Shown here one piece after another: positions 1-10,417 of a stretch of DNA of 64,000 nt. Source of the stretch: Novakomyces olei. Taxonomy: Eukaryota; Ascomycota; Novakomycetes; Novakomycetales; Novakomycetaceae. The stretch covers positions 558,501 through 622,500 of the forward strand of contig JADEYG010000012.1 in the NCBI GenBank assembly GCA_016906335.1, in the 5' to 3' direction. The first letter of the stretch is position 1. Each line of letters starts with the position of its first letter. The position numbers and the translations under genes were made by a program. The notes under the pieces were generated by a model. The model made no database searches. It saw only the letters and a list, made by a program, of their open reading frames with translations, and was not told the DNA's origin.

Positions 1-203
1 TAGTGGAATCATCGCTGGAGATCGATGTTGGAAACGCGACGGTCGAATTCGTGCTGCGGACCAGTACTGGCAACGAAAACATAGCGCCCATACAGATTGT
101 GTTTGTACCACAGGAGGGTTCTAAACGGGAGCTGGTGAGCTGGAATGAGGCAGATATAGTGGATATATTGACATGGGTCTCCACACCTTTGACAGAGGCA
201 TGA
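1..203 (+). CDS. C-terminal end of an unidentified gene (partial)
   Basis: An open frame of about 66 codons runs from the left edge to a TGA at 201-203 and ends in ILTWVSTPLTEA. The window starts with TAG, which could be the end of an intron, so this may be a last exon. The peptide is hydrophilic, with a beta-rich look (VEFVLRTSTG, IQIVFVPQEG). I recognise no family. An A/T microsatellite starts eight bases after the stop. It is probably coding because of its even composition, but this is not proven. Confidence 0.4.
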   Translation, partial: VESSLEIDVGNATVEFVLRTSTGNENIAPIQIVFVPQEGSKRELVSWNEADIVDILTWVSTPLTEA

Positions 204-210
204 AATAAAC

Positions 211-368
211 AAAACAAAATAAAATAAAATAAAATAAAATAAAATAAAATAAAATAAAATAAAATTAAATAAAATAAAATAAAATAAAATAAAATAAAAT
301 AAAATAAAATAAAATAAAATAAAATAAAATAAAATAAAATAAAATAAAATAAAATAAAATAAAATAAA
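211..368. repeat. (AAAAT)n microsatellite, about 158 bp
   Basis: Near-perfect 5-bp repeat with one AAAATTAAAT interruption near 261-270. It lies between the partial gene and the MYST gene. The reverse complement is open in some frames (FILFY repeats), but that reading is only a by-product of the repeat. Confidence 0.95.
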
Positions 369-610
369 TCGTCTCTGCAATATTTGTATGCAAATGTTTT
401 CGGGCTGGACAGCGTAGTTAACTATACTTGACAATGAAACGCTGTGTTGTCGTATAAGCATCGCGGACCCCATAGGGTTAGGGTTATTAACCCTAACCAT
501 AAAGAACTCTCGGCGAAGCGAGAGTAGTGGTAAACAGTGAAAACGAGGGCTCCACTCAAGATACGCGCCGCGTATTCAGGCTCCATTCGTCCCAAAAGAC
601 ATGCATCGGG
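369..610 (+). promoter_or_regulatory. Upstream region of the MYST gene, with a telomere-like palindrome
   Basis: No gene is apparent. At 476-498 an 11-bp arm (ggttagggtta) is followed by one base and its exact inverse, giving back-to-back TTAGGG units about 110 bp upstream of the MYST start codon. In fungi TTAGGG motifs in promoters are bound by Myb-type factors of the Tbf1/Teb1 class; binding here is inferred. Confidence 0.4.
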
Positions 611-1489
611 ATGAAGCATGTTTTTTTTGCAAACAGCTTAATTGCTGATACCTTTGCTTCCCCATATCCCATAAAGTCAGAGAATGACGCGCTATTTATT
701 TGCCATCGATGTTTCAAATACACACAAGACACCGCCGCTTTCTGCCAGCATGAAGTACGCAAACAATTGTGGTCTGTAGCTAATTGAGAAGGCATTTTGC
801 AAGACCGCTTTTACTTTGCCCGGACAGGTAGTTTATCGGGATGGCAAACGCTCTGTTTTCAAATTGGATGGTCTAGTACACAAGGTAAGTATAGACCTTT
901 GCTTTCTGATGACTAATTTTAGCTCTTTTGCCAAAACCTGTGCTTACTAGCAAACCTTCTCTTGGAGCAGAAATATGTGCATTTCAACATTGAAGATTTT
1001 TACATTTTTCTGCTTGTCGAAGAGAAGGATTCGCGTATTGTTGGGTTCTTCTCAAGGGAAAAGGTTTCATGGTATAATTTCAATTTGGCTTGTATTGTCG
1101 TATTTCCAGAGTTCCGTGAACGCGGGTACGGCTGGTTTTTAATTGCCCTTAGTTATGCTATATCCCGTCGTGAAGGCCTTGTAGGATCGCCCGAAGAACC
1201 AATCTCCGAGCTTGGCCTTTTGGGGTTTCGTAGCTACTGGAAATATGAAGTTTCCCGGACCATTCTTGCCCTGTCCCGAGCTTCTGCGTTTACCATGAGC
1301 TCAATAACCGAAAAGTCTGGAATGAGGGAAGATCATGTGATATTTGCTCTTCATTCGACTGGAGCCCTTCTTGGCTATGACAAGACAAAGCAGACCATTG
1401 CCGTCTCGCGACCTATCTTGGAGTCTTGTTATGCCAAGCTGCAAAAGAAAATCAAGTGCCGTCTGGACGAATCGTGCATCTCCATATGA
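611..1489 (+). CDS. Small MYST-family histone acetyltransferase
   Basis: Modelled exons are 611-754, 792-884 and 923-1489, giving 267 aa; the introns are 37 and 38 nt. Members transfer acetyl from acetyl-CoA to histone lysines in the nucleus. The MYST zinc finger is complete only after splicing: CHRC, then 12 residues to His, then 3 residues to Cys, with the first intron just before that Cys. It is followed by VVYRDGKRSVFKLDG, LFCQNLCLLANLLLEQK (holding the usual autoacetylated Lys), LACIVVFP (catalytic Cys), the acetyl-CoA motif RERGYG and VGSPEEPISELGLL (catalytic Glu). It lacks a chromodomain and other N-terminal parts, so it is close to a bare catalytic domain, like Sas2 but shorter. The start is the first in-frame ATG ahead of FASPYP; a further upstream exon is possible. 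Subtype (Sas2, Esa1 or Sas3) is not decided. Confidence 0.85.
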
Positions 1490-1713
1490 CAGACAGGTGA
1501 TTGATCAGCTTTGCCAGTCTTTGCCAGTCTTTGCCGAGTTTTCAACTACAATTCTTGTTCAAACGCGGGCCACACCAGATGGAAAAATGAACGAAAAGAA
1601 ACGGAGAATTCAAAGAATTGAGAAAGCATGAATAATTTCTACCCGGATTCTTGAAATAATATTAGACCATTGTTCATCTATTTACAGGATATCCCAAACC
1701 CACTACACAAACG

Positions 1714-4649
1714 CTACCGCTTCTGCTCGCCAATGCCGTCTTGCTTGTAATAGTTGCTCAAAAGATTGAGCATCCCTTGGTCTTGTGAGCCCGCTTGCTC
1801 CCTCTGTTCTCGATCGCTGACGGGCTGGCTATGGTGATTATCAGCAGAAGCAGAAGTATCGCCCTCACCCGCTCCAGCATAGTAAGATTCAGCAAGACCG
1901 GGGACGTGGCTTTGCGGGTGCGAAGGCTCCTTGAATGCTGAAATTGACCCGTCGACTGTCGACTGAAGACCATCTTCAATCTCTGAAACTGGAGACAGGT
2001 GGCCTCCAAGAGCAGAGTGTCCGATACTGCGACCAAATACTGGTGATCGGAAAGCATTTCCAGAATTCGGAGTCCAATTGGCTCCGTCCATTCGTGGCGA
2101 CAATAGGCCCTCATTTCGAGGGACCCAGTCGGGGTACATTGCACGAAAATTAAGGAAGGATTTTTCCATTTTACCTTCGTTTGAAGTGTCCCGCCCATCT
2201 TTAGCCTGACTTGGGGCTCCGTATGCCTGGTCACCGTGACGGTTAAAATCAAAGATCGCAAAACTGCAAACGTAGCCAATACCGTCAATGTGGACAGTAT
2301 ACTGACGGAAGAAGTCAATGATCTGCTGAGAGCATTTGGGCAGACTAAACCAGAGCACTACGGGGGTCAAAAGGACCGAAAGCAATTCCCATAAAAATAC
2401 TGATAATTTAAGGTCGTACAGAGAGCAAAATTGGTCTTTTACCTTGCACAGTCAGACATTGATGGGATCATAAAGTGCTGATCAAACTTACCAAGGGAGA
2501 ATGAAGACTGCTTGTCCATTCTCGTGGCATATAATGAGTGTATTCGGCCACAGTCTTCAGTAGGGCCTCCGGCTCGTACACTAAGTTTTCTTCTGGTATC
2601 ATGCCCCGGCTCAAGGCTAGTATAGCCCCAAATACAAGGATGTAAAACGATGCCGGTCGCTCTTCCGTGATCTGGAACTTGGAGAAAACGTCAGCGTCCA
2701 ACAACGAAGCCAGTACGAGAACAGCGAAAAAGGATCCGGCAATGAAGGAGATGAACCTTTAATAGTTAACAAATTGAATCAGGGATTGACCGAACAAACT
2801 TACTTGAACACTTGAGTCACCTTGTCTTTAGGAAACTGGTTCACATAGCTTGAAGCGCTGGCATAACTCATCTTGATTCGCTTGTCAAAGATATGCGGCA
2901 GTTCATTAAACTCTCGAAACTTCCACAGCGCCAGCCGCGTATACTGCCGTGAGCCAATATAAGACGGGTTCTTGTGATACTCCTGTACAGCAGCTTTAGC
3001 ACTCCCTTTTGCCCTTTGTTATTGTGAAGACTTACATTAAAATACTTGAAAAAGTAAAACAAGATCAAGTATATAACAATGAACGGTATCAACATCAGGT
3101 TCATTATTCCGGCAAAAATGAAGCGTCTGCGAAGCCTTTGAAAACAGTCAGACGAATCCAAATCAAAAGAAAAATCGAGTAATAAATTCAAAAGTCTAAA
3201 CCAGACAAACACAAGTATAAGTTTCAAGTAGATAAATTTCCAAACAATATTGAACAAATTAAAATAAAACAAAATAGTTAAATTAAACATTAAACATACC
3301 CATCCGATAAAACTTTACGGTACTGTGTATTGAGAAAGATTGGACGAATCTGTCCGTTCCTATCAAAAATGAATTGTAATATGCACAAGTTCAAATTCCA
3401 TTCCAATGTCTGAGTCAAGAAAGGCTTATCTTTGAAAAAGTAGATGTGTGCAGTGAGATCAAGAATGTTTTTGTTGATAATTGCAATCATATAATTTTCT
3501 TTCCTCATTACTCGGTTTGCAATATCGTGAGCGTCCATTCTTTCGCGAGGTAAAGACCTCATCTGATTGTTACGCAACGCGTTGGCAGTAGCCGCATTGG
3601 AATCGCGCAGGGCCATTAAGCGGTGAACAATTTCGTGCCAGGAAATAGTCTGAAGATCTGCCTAGACAATCGTTAGACCGGCAGAATTCGAGTGTAGCAT
3701 GATAACTTACCTCGTGAACGCCCAACACGTGGACGTACAAATTGTGCATCTCCCATAAACGGGGGATGTCTAAAAAATATTGCAAAACTCGGGACAACCA
3801 AAATACCGCAAACAAAAACGCTAAAAGCGTGGCAGTCCAAGACATTCTGTAGTATTAGTGGCCGACAAAACGCAAACGGACTATCCACAAAACCCATATC
3901 ATAGAACAGAGGCACGTGCGACGCTGGGTAGAGCATTGAAACCGCAAGTGAGTCTCAAGCAAGGGGCCAATTTAGAATAATAATAATCAAAACAAATTCA
4001 CGTACTGAGCAAAGCATCGGCCGTTGCTGACATCAGCAAGCGAGTTGTTGGGCCGAATTGCAGAATAATCAATGCAATTTGTCAAATAGAACGAAAAGGC
4101 GACAACAAACAGAATCGTTCTACCGCTTAGTCAAACTCCCTATATGATAAGCCTTACGCCAAGTTCAATGCTTGTGACAGCATAATGCTATAAACCCCGT
4201 TGCCAACATAATACGAGTAGACCTGCGGCGTAAGCCAAAATCATTTAATTGCAGACATACGCCTTGAAGGTAAACATCAAGATTCTCTACGTTGGCCCAT
4301 TTCCACAAGGCGCGCTGACGCGGACTCACAGTCACCATCGGACGCGGCACTCCGCTATTTGAAACAGGCAAAGGATCGTTAATGTTACGTCTCCTTGACG
4401 ACGACCGAGGCTCTTCCATCATGAACGAGGCCGGTACAGTATCGTCATCGTCGTCTTCGTCATGGTCTTGCCGAATATCCATCTGCACTTTTTAGTCACA
4501 GATCTCACTACAAACTCGAGTCCTACCTCTAAATCGCTTGCAAAATTAGGCCGGCCTGTAAGCTGCTCCTCATCCTGACGCGCTAGTGCTTGGTAAACCG
4601 ATCCCTCACCAAAGGCACGCGACAAGGCCGCCTTTATCGGGGCAGCCAT
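1714..4649 (-). CDS. ATG9: Autophagy lipid scramblase Atg9
   Basis: Ten exons on the minus strand: 4649-4527, 4482-4261, 4222-4158, 4119-4006, 3846-3711, 3661-3300, 3135-3036, 2982-2804, 2756-2492 and 2442-1714, giving 764 aa. Atg9 is the multispanning scramblase of vesicles that seed the autophagosome. Family hallmarks appear in order: [37 protein letters not shown], a hydrophobic stretch ending [69 protein letters not shown] and [14 protein letters not shown], then [17 protein letters not shown]. Tails are long and polar: an acidic N-terminus (DEDDDDD) and a Ser/Gly/Gln-rich C-terminus. Most introns are 38-53 nt; two are about 160 nt. Exon phases agree throughout. It is convergent with the MYST gene and divergent from COG6. 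Confidence 0.95.
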
Positions 4650-4995
4650 TGCGACTTTGTGCCCCGGATTCTGTTTGATTATCAAGATAATGTATACTAT
4701 AGATACAGCGTGCATATATATATCATTAATTAATTAATTATTGTTTATTGTTTATTATTTATTATTTATTATTTATTATTTATTATTTATTATTTATTAT
4801 TTATTATTTATTATTTATTATTTATTATTTATTATTTATTATTTATTATTTATTATTTATTATTTATTATTTATTATTTATTATTTATTATTTATTATTT
4901 ATATATACAGTTTCACCAAAGGCTTTGTGCACGCAAATCCAAATGTCCATGGCTCGTTTCACGGCGACATGCTAGTTTGAATCGTATAAATTACA
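4650..4995. promoter_or_regulatory. Shared upstream region of ATG9 and COG6
   Basis: The 346-bp divergent interval contains TATATATATC and ATTAATTAATTA runs near 4715-4740, then a 7-bp microsatellite. No other gene is seen. The start codons face away from each other, so the promoters must overlap or abut the repeat. Confidence 0.6.
4741..4902. repeat. (TTTATTA)n microsatellite, about 160 bp
   Basis: A 7-bp A/T unit repeated over 20 times between ATG9 and COG6. It ends about 94 bp before the COG6 start codon. Because 7 is not a multiple of 3, its frames read as mixed Leu/Phe/Ile/Tyr, which is not evidence of a protein. Confidence 0.95.
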
Positions 4996-7700
4996 ATGCA
5001 CGGCGGACTAGCGGGAGGCGCTTTTTCTGATGCTTTACGGGGTGAATCTAGCAAACCGTTTAGTCAGCGAACGATTGAGATCTTGGGGACCTCGTATAGC
5101 GATAATCGTGTTGGCGAAGCGTTAAAAATCCTGGAACAAGAATATAATGAAGGCAACGGGTTTCAGGCTGTGGATACGACTCAGCATTTACTTGATGCAG
5201 ATGGCAAATTCATCGCCGGTTTTGCTCCGTTAGTGGAGGTAAGCGCGTGCCTTTTATTGCCATCGTCTATAAAACAAGGACGTTTAATTCCAAACCAGTT
5301 GTACTTTGCTGCCGGTTTTTATTCTGTTTTAATCTGCTATATTTTATTTTTATTTAAATTTTATTTTTAGTAGCCCGTACATAATCTCCGCATCTCTCTA
5401 ACTGGCAAAGGCCATAGACAAAGCCGAAACTTCGATGAAGCAATGCCGTTATGATTTTGACCTTATCCTGGCGAAGTCAAAGGCCATAGAAGCATCATTA
5501 CAGCCTTTACTTGCTGAAGCAAGCTCAATTCATGAAGACAAAGTCGCCATTGAGTCGAAATTATATTTACTTGACGCGCTTTCGGCTCAATTTACGCTCA
5601 GCGAGAACGATGTTTTAATTCTTACCTCAGCGAGCAATGAAGTCGACGATAGTTTTTACACTGCTTTGTCTAGAGCAAAAAAAATATCCGATGACTGCGA
5701 ACTGCTTCTATCTAGCGAAAATCAGAAAGCTGGGTAAGTACAAATCGATCCGTTGTCGACGAGCCCTTTACTGTTTATATATCTAATACTTATCTGTTCG
5801 TGACTGGCGGTGATTTTGGGCGCCTTTAGCCGTGCTTGAATCGGTCATTTACTTGATTTGATCACGCTACTACTCTCATTCGATGCAAATAATCCTGATA
5901 GTTCTAAAGCTTGCTTTTAAAAGTTTTTTAAATTTGTTCTTTAGATTTTTTTCTGGTTTCATTCATCGTTCCAAAGCTACCGGTTTCTCTTCACAACTGC
6001 TTAGCTTATACTCGTCAACTATAGATGTTTGCTAATGGCAGTGTGGCAATTATGGAGCAGATGGCGAAATATATAAATGCCGGCTACGAAAAATTATACC
6101 GCTGGACTCAAAAGCTAACAAAGACATTACTGAATGCTTCGGGTGGCAGTGCGAATCAAAAGCGACTTCGAAGAGCTATTCAGGTTTTGTGGTCACGCCC
6201 AGCGTTGGTCAGAAAATGTTTTGAAACTATATCGCAAGAACGCCAAGAACAGAATTTCAGGTTTTTCATGAAATGCCTTCGAGAATTCGATCAGCAGCAC
6301 GGAAGGCCGTTAGATTTAAGTGCATCCGACCCTGTTCGGTACGCTGGTGACCTTTTAGCTTGGCTCCACCAGGCAATTGCTATGGAAAAAGAGTTTGTGG
6401 CAGAGTTTATGGATGCACGGGAGGCCGAGGATGGCCCAAACAACCAAACGAATAAAAATAATGGAGACAATGAAACGGAATTGAACGGGCTGGCAGCTCT
6501 TGATTTGAATGCCTCTGAGGATACTCTTTCAATTAAAGATATGATAATTAGCATCGTTGACCAGGATCTGAAATCAGTGGTCCATCCTTTGAGGGTAAGC
6601 GGTTTTTTCTATTCCCTAGTTGATAATTCAAAGCTAACAAATTATTTTTTTTCCTACAGAGACGTATTGAAACGAGCACAAACAATGTAAAAGACCTGGT
6701 GACCTTATTCAAAATCCGGAATCTCGTCCTTTTCTACGGCGAGATGCTGAGAAAAGATTTCACGGAAACTGCAAACGTGATTGGCCAGCTTAACCGGCTG
6801 GATGACTACTTGAAGGATCAGTTTTTGCTAGTAGAAAAGTCTCTCCTTCCCGCTGCCAGAGACGTTGCTAGAGACCCAGCAGTGTCTCAATTACAGCCTC
6901 CCAATTTTTTGATTGAAACAGTAAAAGTTTTGGATGATTTGCTTGTTTTGAACGAAAAGTCTATGACTACCGGTCCTGAAATTAATACGATTAATGAAGT
7001 CATTTTCCATTTAGTGGACGGCATTACGGACCTATGTGAACAGATTTGCGCTTCATTCGGGGAGCCGGAGAAGTCTATATTTCTCCTTAATTGCACTGAT
7101 CATATAAAGGTAAAACGTTTTCATCTGGCACTCTATAATATTGCCCATTTAATCAAATTTATTTTATTTAATTTAGCTTTGTTTTTATTGGTTTCCTCTT
7201 TTGTTTTAAAGCTATTGATAATGTTTAAATCATTTTACCAAATTGCTAACCCTTAGTCTCACCTTGAACGCTTCAAGGCTGCGGCCGACAAAGTCCGACT
7301 TCTCGATTACTTTGAAAAGCATTTAATTGAAAACGCAGAGACTGCTCAATACCAATGGTTCATCGACAGCTCTGGCTTCCGCGACGTGATCAACAAGGTT
7401 GATGAAACTTTGTCGAATTCCGAGGTCACAATTACTCCGGAAGAGCTGCAAGAAGCCTCACAGAAACTGGAGGATTTCATAATATCCGCGGCTACTGACT
7501 CACTAGACCGTTTGTCCTCATTAAAAAAGACACGAATGGCTGCTGCCATATCCGACAAAGCTGCAGACAACTTTTGTGTAGCGTACGAGCGAGCCGTAAA
7601 GTTCTGTTTGAATAATGTACAGTACAGTCAAACGCTGCTGACTCGCAGTGTGCATGATCTTCGTGTACTGCTCGGAATTGCCAACGAAGCTTATTCCTGA
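4996..7700 (+). CDS. COG6: Conserved oligomeric Golgi complex subunit 6
   Basis: Exons 4996-5238, 5411-5733, 6042-6594, 6660-7109 and 7257-7700 give 670 aa. COG6 belongs to lobe B of the COG tether, which guides retrograde vesicles within the Golgi. Diagnostic segments are LDALSAQFTLSENDV, SFYTALSRAKKISDDCELLL, VAIMEQMAKYINAGYEKLY (joined across an intron) and SASDPVRYAGDLLAWLHQA; these match the COG6 core. The rest is mostly helical with no membrane segment, as expected for a peripheral tether. Introns of 172, 308 and 147 nt are longer than the window's norm; the 308-nt one has a T-rich 3' half. The first acceptor (after ACTGGCAAAG) is the least certain junction. An Asn/Gly-rich linker near 6430-6490 is typical low complexity. 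Confidence 0.92.
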
Positions 7701-7855
7701 TAGTAAAATGCAAGAGAATATAGATAAATATAAATACAAATAAATATTCAATCTTTGGCTTTCACTCTATCGTTTCCCCTTCCAATCGAAGAGACAAAAT
7801 GCAAGAAGACTCCTTATAACCAATGCCGACCTAGCAAAAGAAAATAGTAAAAATC

Positions 7856-10072
7856 TTAGAGCACAAGGCTGGTCAAGTATTGGTCAAGAGTTATAATCTG
7901 GAGCTTTCCATGATACTTTCGTACTACAGCCTCGTCAGACCAAACAGAACTCAATCCAGAACTGAAGGCAACAACTTCCACGGACCAGCCGGCAGCTAAT
8001 GCTCTCTCAGCCATTCTGAAAAACCCGCCAGAATGCTCCGCGATATTTCCATCGCCCGTAGAAAGAACTATAGTGGACGGAGGATTATCGTAAATTGACT
8101 CGAGGATTTTCAAATGCAACAGCTCATCCACACCTTGCTCCCTTCCGTTCTTCAAGTCGATGTCTTCAGCAGGCGCACCGTCCATGTTTTTCAGTTTGGG
8201 CGCATTTACACGGCGAAGGACATGGACCTCATAGTCCAGGATTTCCAAGTCGTGCCAGCTCTGTGAAAGTGGATGAGACCCAACACATACTTTCTTCGCA
8301 TACCGCCGTCCACGCTCGAGCAGGATACTGAGCGAAAGCAAATCCATTCGCGGCTTTCCGCCTATGCCGTTACTGGCTGCACATTTACGAAAGCCAATCG
8401 CTATATTTGAGCAATCAACAAAGGCATGAATAGGGTTAGGGTCAGTCGGACCCGCTCGGCCGGGCCAGTTAAGTTTGTTTGTGTAGGCAATGGAACAGTA
8501 AGTTGCCAAATTTCCGTCCAGAGCAGGTCGATGTGAGAGCTGTTCAATCAGCCGTAAATGCTGCAAGTCGGTTGGACTGACTTTAGTGAAATCAAACACG
8601 GAAAGGTCGATTTTTTGCAAAGACTTGATTGCTGTTGATGACTTTTTCGCAGTTGCTCGAACGGCCTCAGTTGCACTTTGCAATGCAATTGGACTTTCGA
8701 TTGCGCTGTTTTCTTTTACTGAGCCTTGTTCCTTAGTGGCAATAGCCGGAGAGTTCGATCCGGTTGAACTGCTATCAAGATTGCGTGAAAGAGTCAGAGA
8801 CACTTGCTCTGCAGCGGCTACCTGCGCAGCCAATCGCTGGCGCTGGCGCTCACCTTCTTCCAGCCATTCACTCTCAGAAAAATTGCGTTGCTCTGCTGAT
8901 CGCTGCTTGCGTTTTAAAGATATTATTATTTCTTGCTCTTTTTGTTTTCGAAGCTTTTCCCCTTCTCTAGCAGACTGCAATAGCTGTGATCTACGTAGCT
9001 CGTAAAACTCGGCCTTTTCCTTTTCTTCCCGCAAGCGTGCCTGCTGTTCCAGGTACTCTTTTAATTCTGCCAGCCTTTTACGCTCCTTTTCTGCCCTTTG
9101 CCGTTTTAATTCGGCTTCCAGGCGAGCCTCTTCCGCCCTCTGTTTGGCTTCTCTTCTGGCTTCAGCCAGAGCTTGATCTCGCAGTCTTTGCTGCTCTAGT
9201 CGGAGCAATTTCTTTCTCCGTTTAGCCCTCAACCGCTCTGCTTCCAGTTCAGCAAAGTACTCTGTCTCTTGTTGCAATGTTTCCTTGACGCCCGCAAGCT
9301 TGGAAGCGTCGACAGCCACCTCAATGCTCTGCAAGGGTATCTTGATTTCAGGTGACGCCAAGTTTTTTGACGGGGCGATGTTGCGATGATTGCTCGTATT
9401 CTCATACACAGGTTTATTAACAATCTGTATATCCAGTTCAATGCTTTCCTCTTCGTCCGCAATATTCATAGATAATTTTGAGGGGGCTTTTGGGCTTGTA
9501 CACTGGCCTTGATCTCTGTCAGACTGCTGCTCCTCGCCCGCCCAGGCCAATTGGTCTTGCACAGCAGATTCTGCTCTAAGGCTGTCCCCCGACACTATAC
9601 TGTCTGCCACCACCCCCGTCCTTGTATCTAGTGCATTTGCCTCCAATGCATTTGCCTCCAAAATTTCGGCCCGTGCGTCTTTTGCAATTGCAAAGGGCTC
9701 ATTGGGAACGCGTCTATTGCTTTCAATCGCCTCCTGTCCCACCATCAACTCGGCCTGCCGGTAATCGCTCTGATTCAAGTAAACTGGTGTTGCGTCATCT
9801 TGAGTATAGGCATCACCTTCAATCTCGTCCCGAGCATAGCTGTAATGGAGATCTGGAGAAATTCTTATTTCTGCCACTGGGCCATCACGGGCCGCATATA
9901 CCTGTGCCGATATTGTATCTTTTACGTCGCCAACTGGATCTGCTAGTGTAGCGGGCTCTGCTTCCAAATTTGCCTCATTTTTTAATGGAGCGCTCTGTGA
10001 AACCAGTTCGGGGCTTTTTTGCAACTTTGGCCGCGCGTTTAGTAGCTTCCATCTCTTGGCGCGAGCCGACAT
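7856..10072 (-). CDS. NYN/PIN-like domain protein with long coiled coil
   Basis: Single exon, 738 aa. The C-terminal fifth (about residues 545-735) fits the NYN (LabA/MARF1-like, PIN-fold) nuclease domain. It has AFVDCSNIAIGF with Asp553, GVDELLHLKI with Asp649 and VLSTGDGN with Asp674, the usual spaced acidic metal-binding residues, so RNA cleavage is a plausible activity. Residues about 265-420 form a charged Arg/Glu/Gln/Leu coiled coil, and the N-terminal third is polar and probably disordered. The start is the first ATG, giving MSARAKRWKLL. Similar NYN proteins are known in fungi, but I cannot name an orthologue or target. CCAAACCTCAT-type intron signals are absent and the frame is open throughout. 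Confidence 0.75.
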   Translation of the reverse strand: MSARAKRWKLLNARPKLQKSPELVSQSAPLKNEANLEAEPATLADPVGDVKDTISAQVYAARDGPVAEIRISPDLHYSYARDEIEGDAYTQDDATPVYLNQSDYRQAELMVGQEAIESNRRVPNEPFAIAKDARAEILEANALEANALDTRTGVVADSIVSGDSLRAESAVQDQLAWAGEEQQSDRDQGQCTSPKAPSKLSMNIADEEESIELDIQIVNKPVYENTSNHRNIAPSKNLASPEIKIPLQSIEVAVDASKLAGVKETLQQETEYFAELEAERLRAKRRKKLLRLEQQRLRDQALAEARREAKQRAEEARLEAELKRQRAEKERKRLAELKEYLEQQARLREEKEKAEFYELRRSQLLQSAREGEKLRKQKEQEIIISLKRKQRSAEQRNFSESEWLEEGERQRQRLAAQVAAAEQVSLTLSRNLDSSSTGSNSPAIATKEQGSVKENSAIESPIALQSATEAVRATAKKSSTAIKSLQKIDLSVFDFTKVSPTDLQHLRLIEQLSHRPALDGNLATYCSIAYTNKLNWPGRAGPTDPNPIHAFVDCSNIAIGFRKCAASNGIGGKPRMDLLSLSILLERGRRYAKKVCVGSHPLSQSWHDLEILDYEVHVLRRVNAPKLKNMDGAPAEDIDLKNGREQGVDELLHLKILESIYDNPPSTIVLSTGDGNIAEHSGGFFRMAERALAAGWSVEVVAFSSGLSSVWSDEAVVRKYHGKLQIITLDQYLTSLVL

Positions 10073-10417
10073 TTAGATGCAGTTTATGCTCAATGCCGCA
10101 TTGTGCCTTTATTAGTTTAATAATAATAATTAATTTTAATTATTAAAAAATAATTAAAAATATTATTATTATAATTTTTATAATTTTTATAATTTTTATA
10201 AATATTAATGAATATTATAAATATTATATTGACATTATTATGCACCACTCTCACTTTTGCACCAAAATATGATCTTGTAGACGTCCGTTTCACGGCTCAG
10301 CTATAATCGATTACAAAATAAGAGTACTATGGCTTGACGTGTTGTGACGAGCTCTCTTGTCAGACAATATATATAAACTGAATCAATCTAAACATCCCTT
10401 GAACTTATTATATGCAC
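10073..10417. other. A/T-rich spacer between the NYN gene and the citrate carrier
   Basis: About 345 bp, upstream of the NYN gene and downstream of the carrier. The first 150 bases are almost pure A/T (runs of AATAATAATAATTAATT and TATAATTTTTATAATTTT). I see no gene or RNA. Confidence 0.6.

Noticed and set aside
9-500. Open minus-strand frame of about 163 codons with FILFY repeats
   Set aside because: It is the translation of the (AAAAT)n microsatellite plus flanks. Similar frames at 4741-4980, 25905-26141, 34602-34923, 36411-36683 and 43183-43680 have the same cause.
3673-3936. Possible extra exon inside the 159-nt ATG9 intron
   Set aside because: The reading does not match Atg9 in this region, while direct joining of 4006 to 3846 keeps phase and gives a family-like sequence.
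4996-7700. Initial idea that this gene was an exocyst subunit (Exo70)
   Set aside because: LDALSAQFTLSENDV, ALSRAKKISDDCELLL and DPVRYAGDLLAWLH are COG6 signatures.
8434-8447. TAGGGTTAGGGT telomere-like motif
   Set aside because: It lies in the coding sequence of the NYN protein and is explained by the codons for GPTDPNPIH, so it is not counted as a regulatory box.
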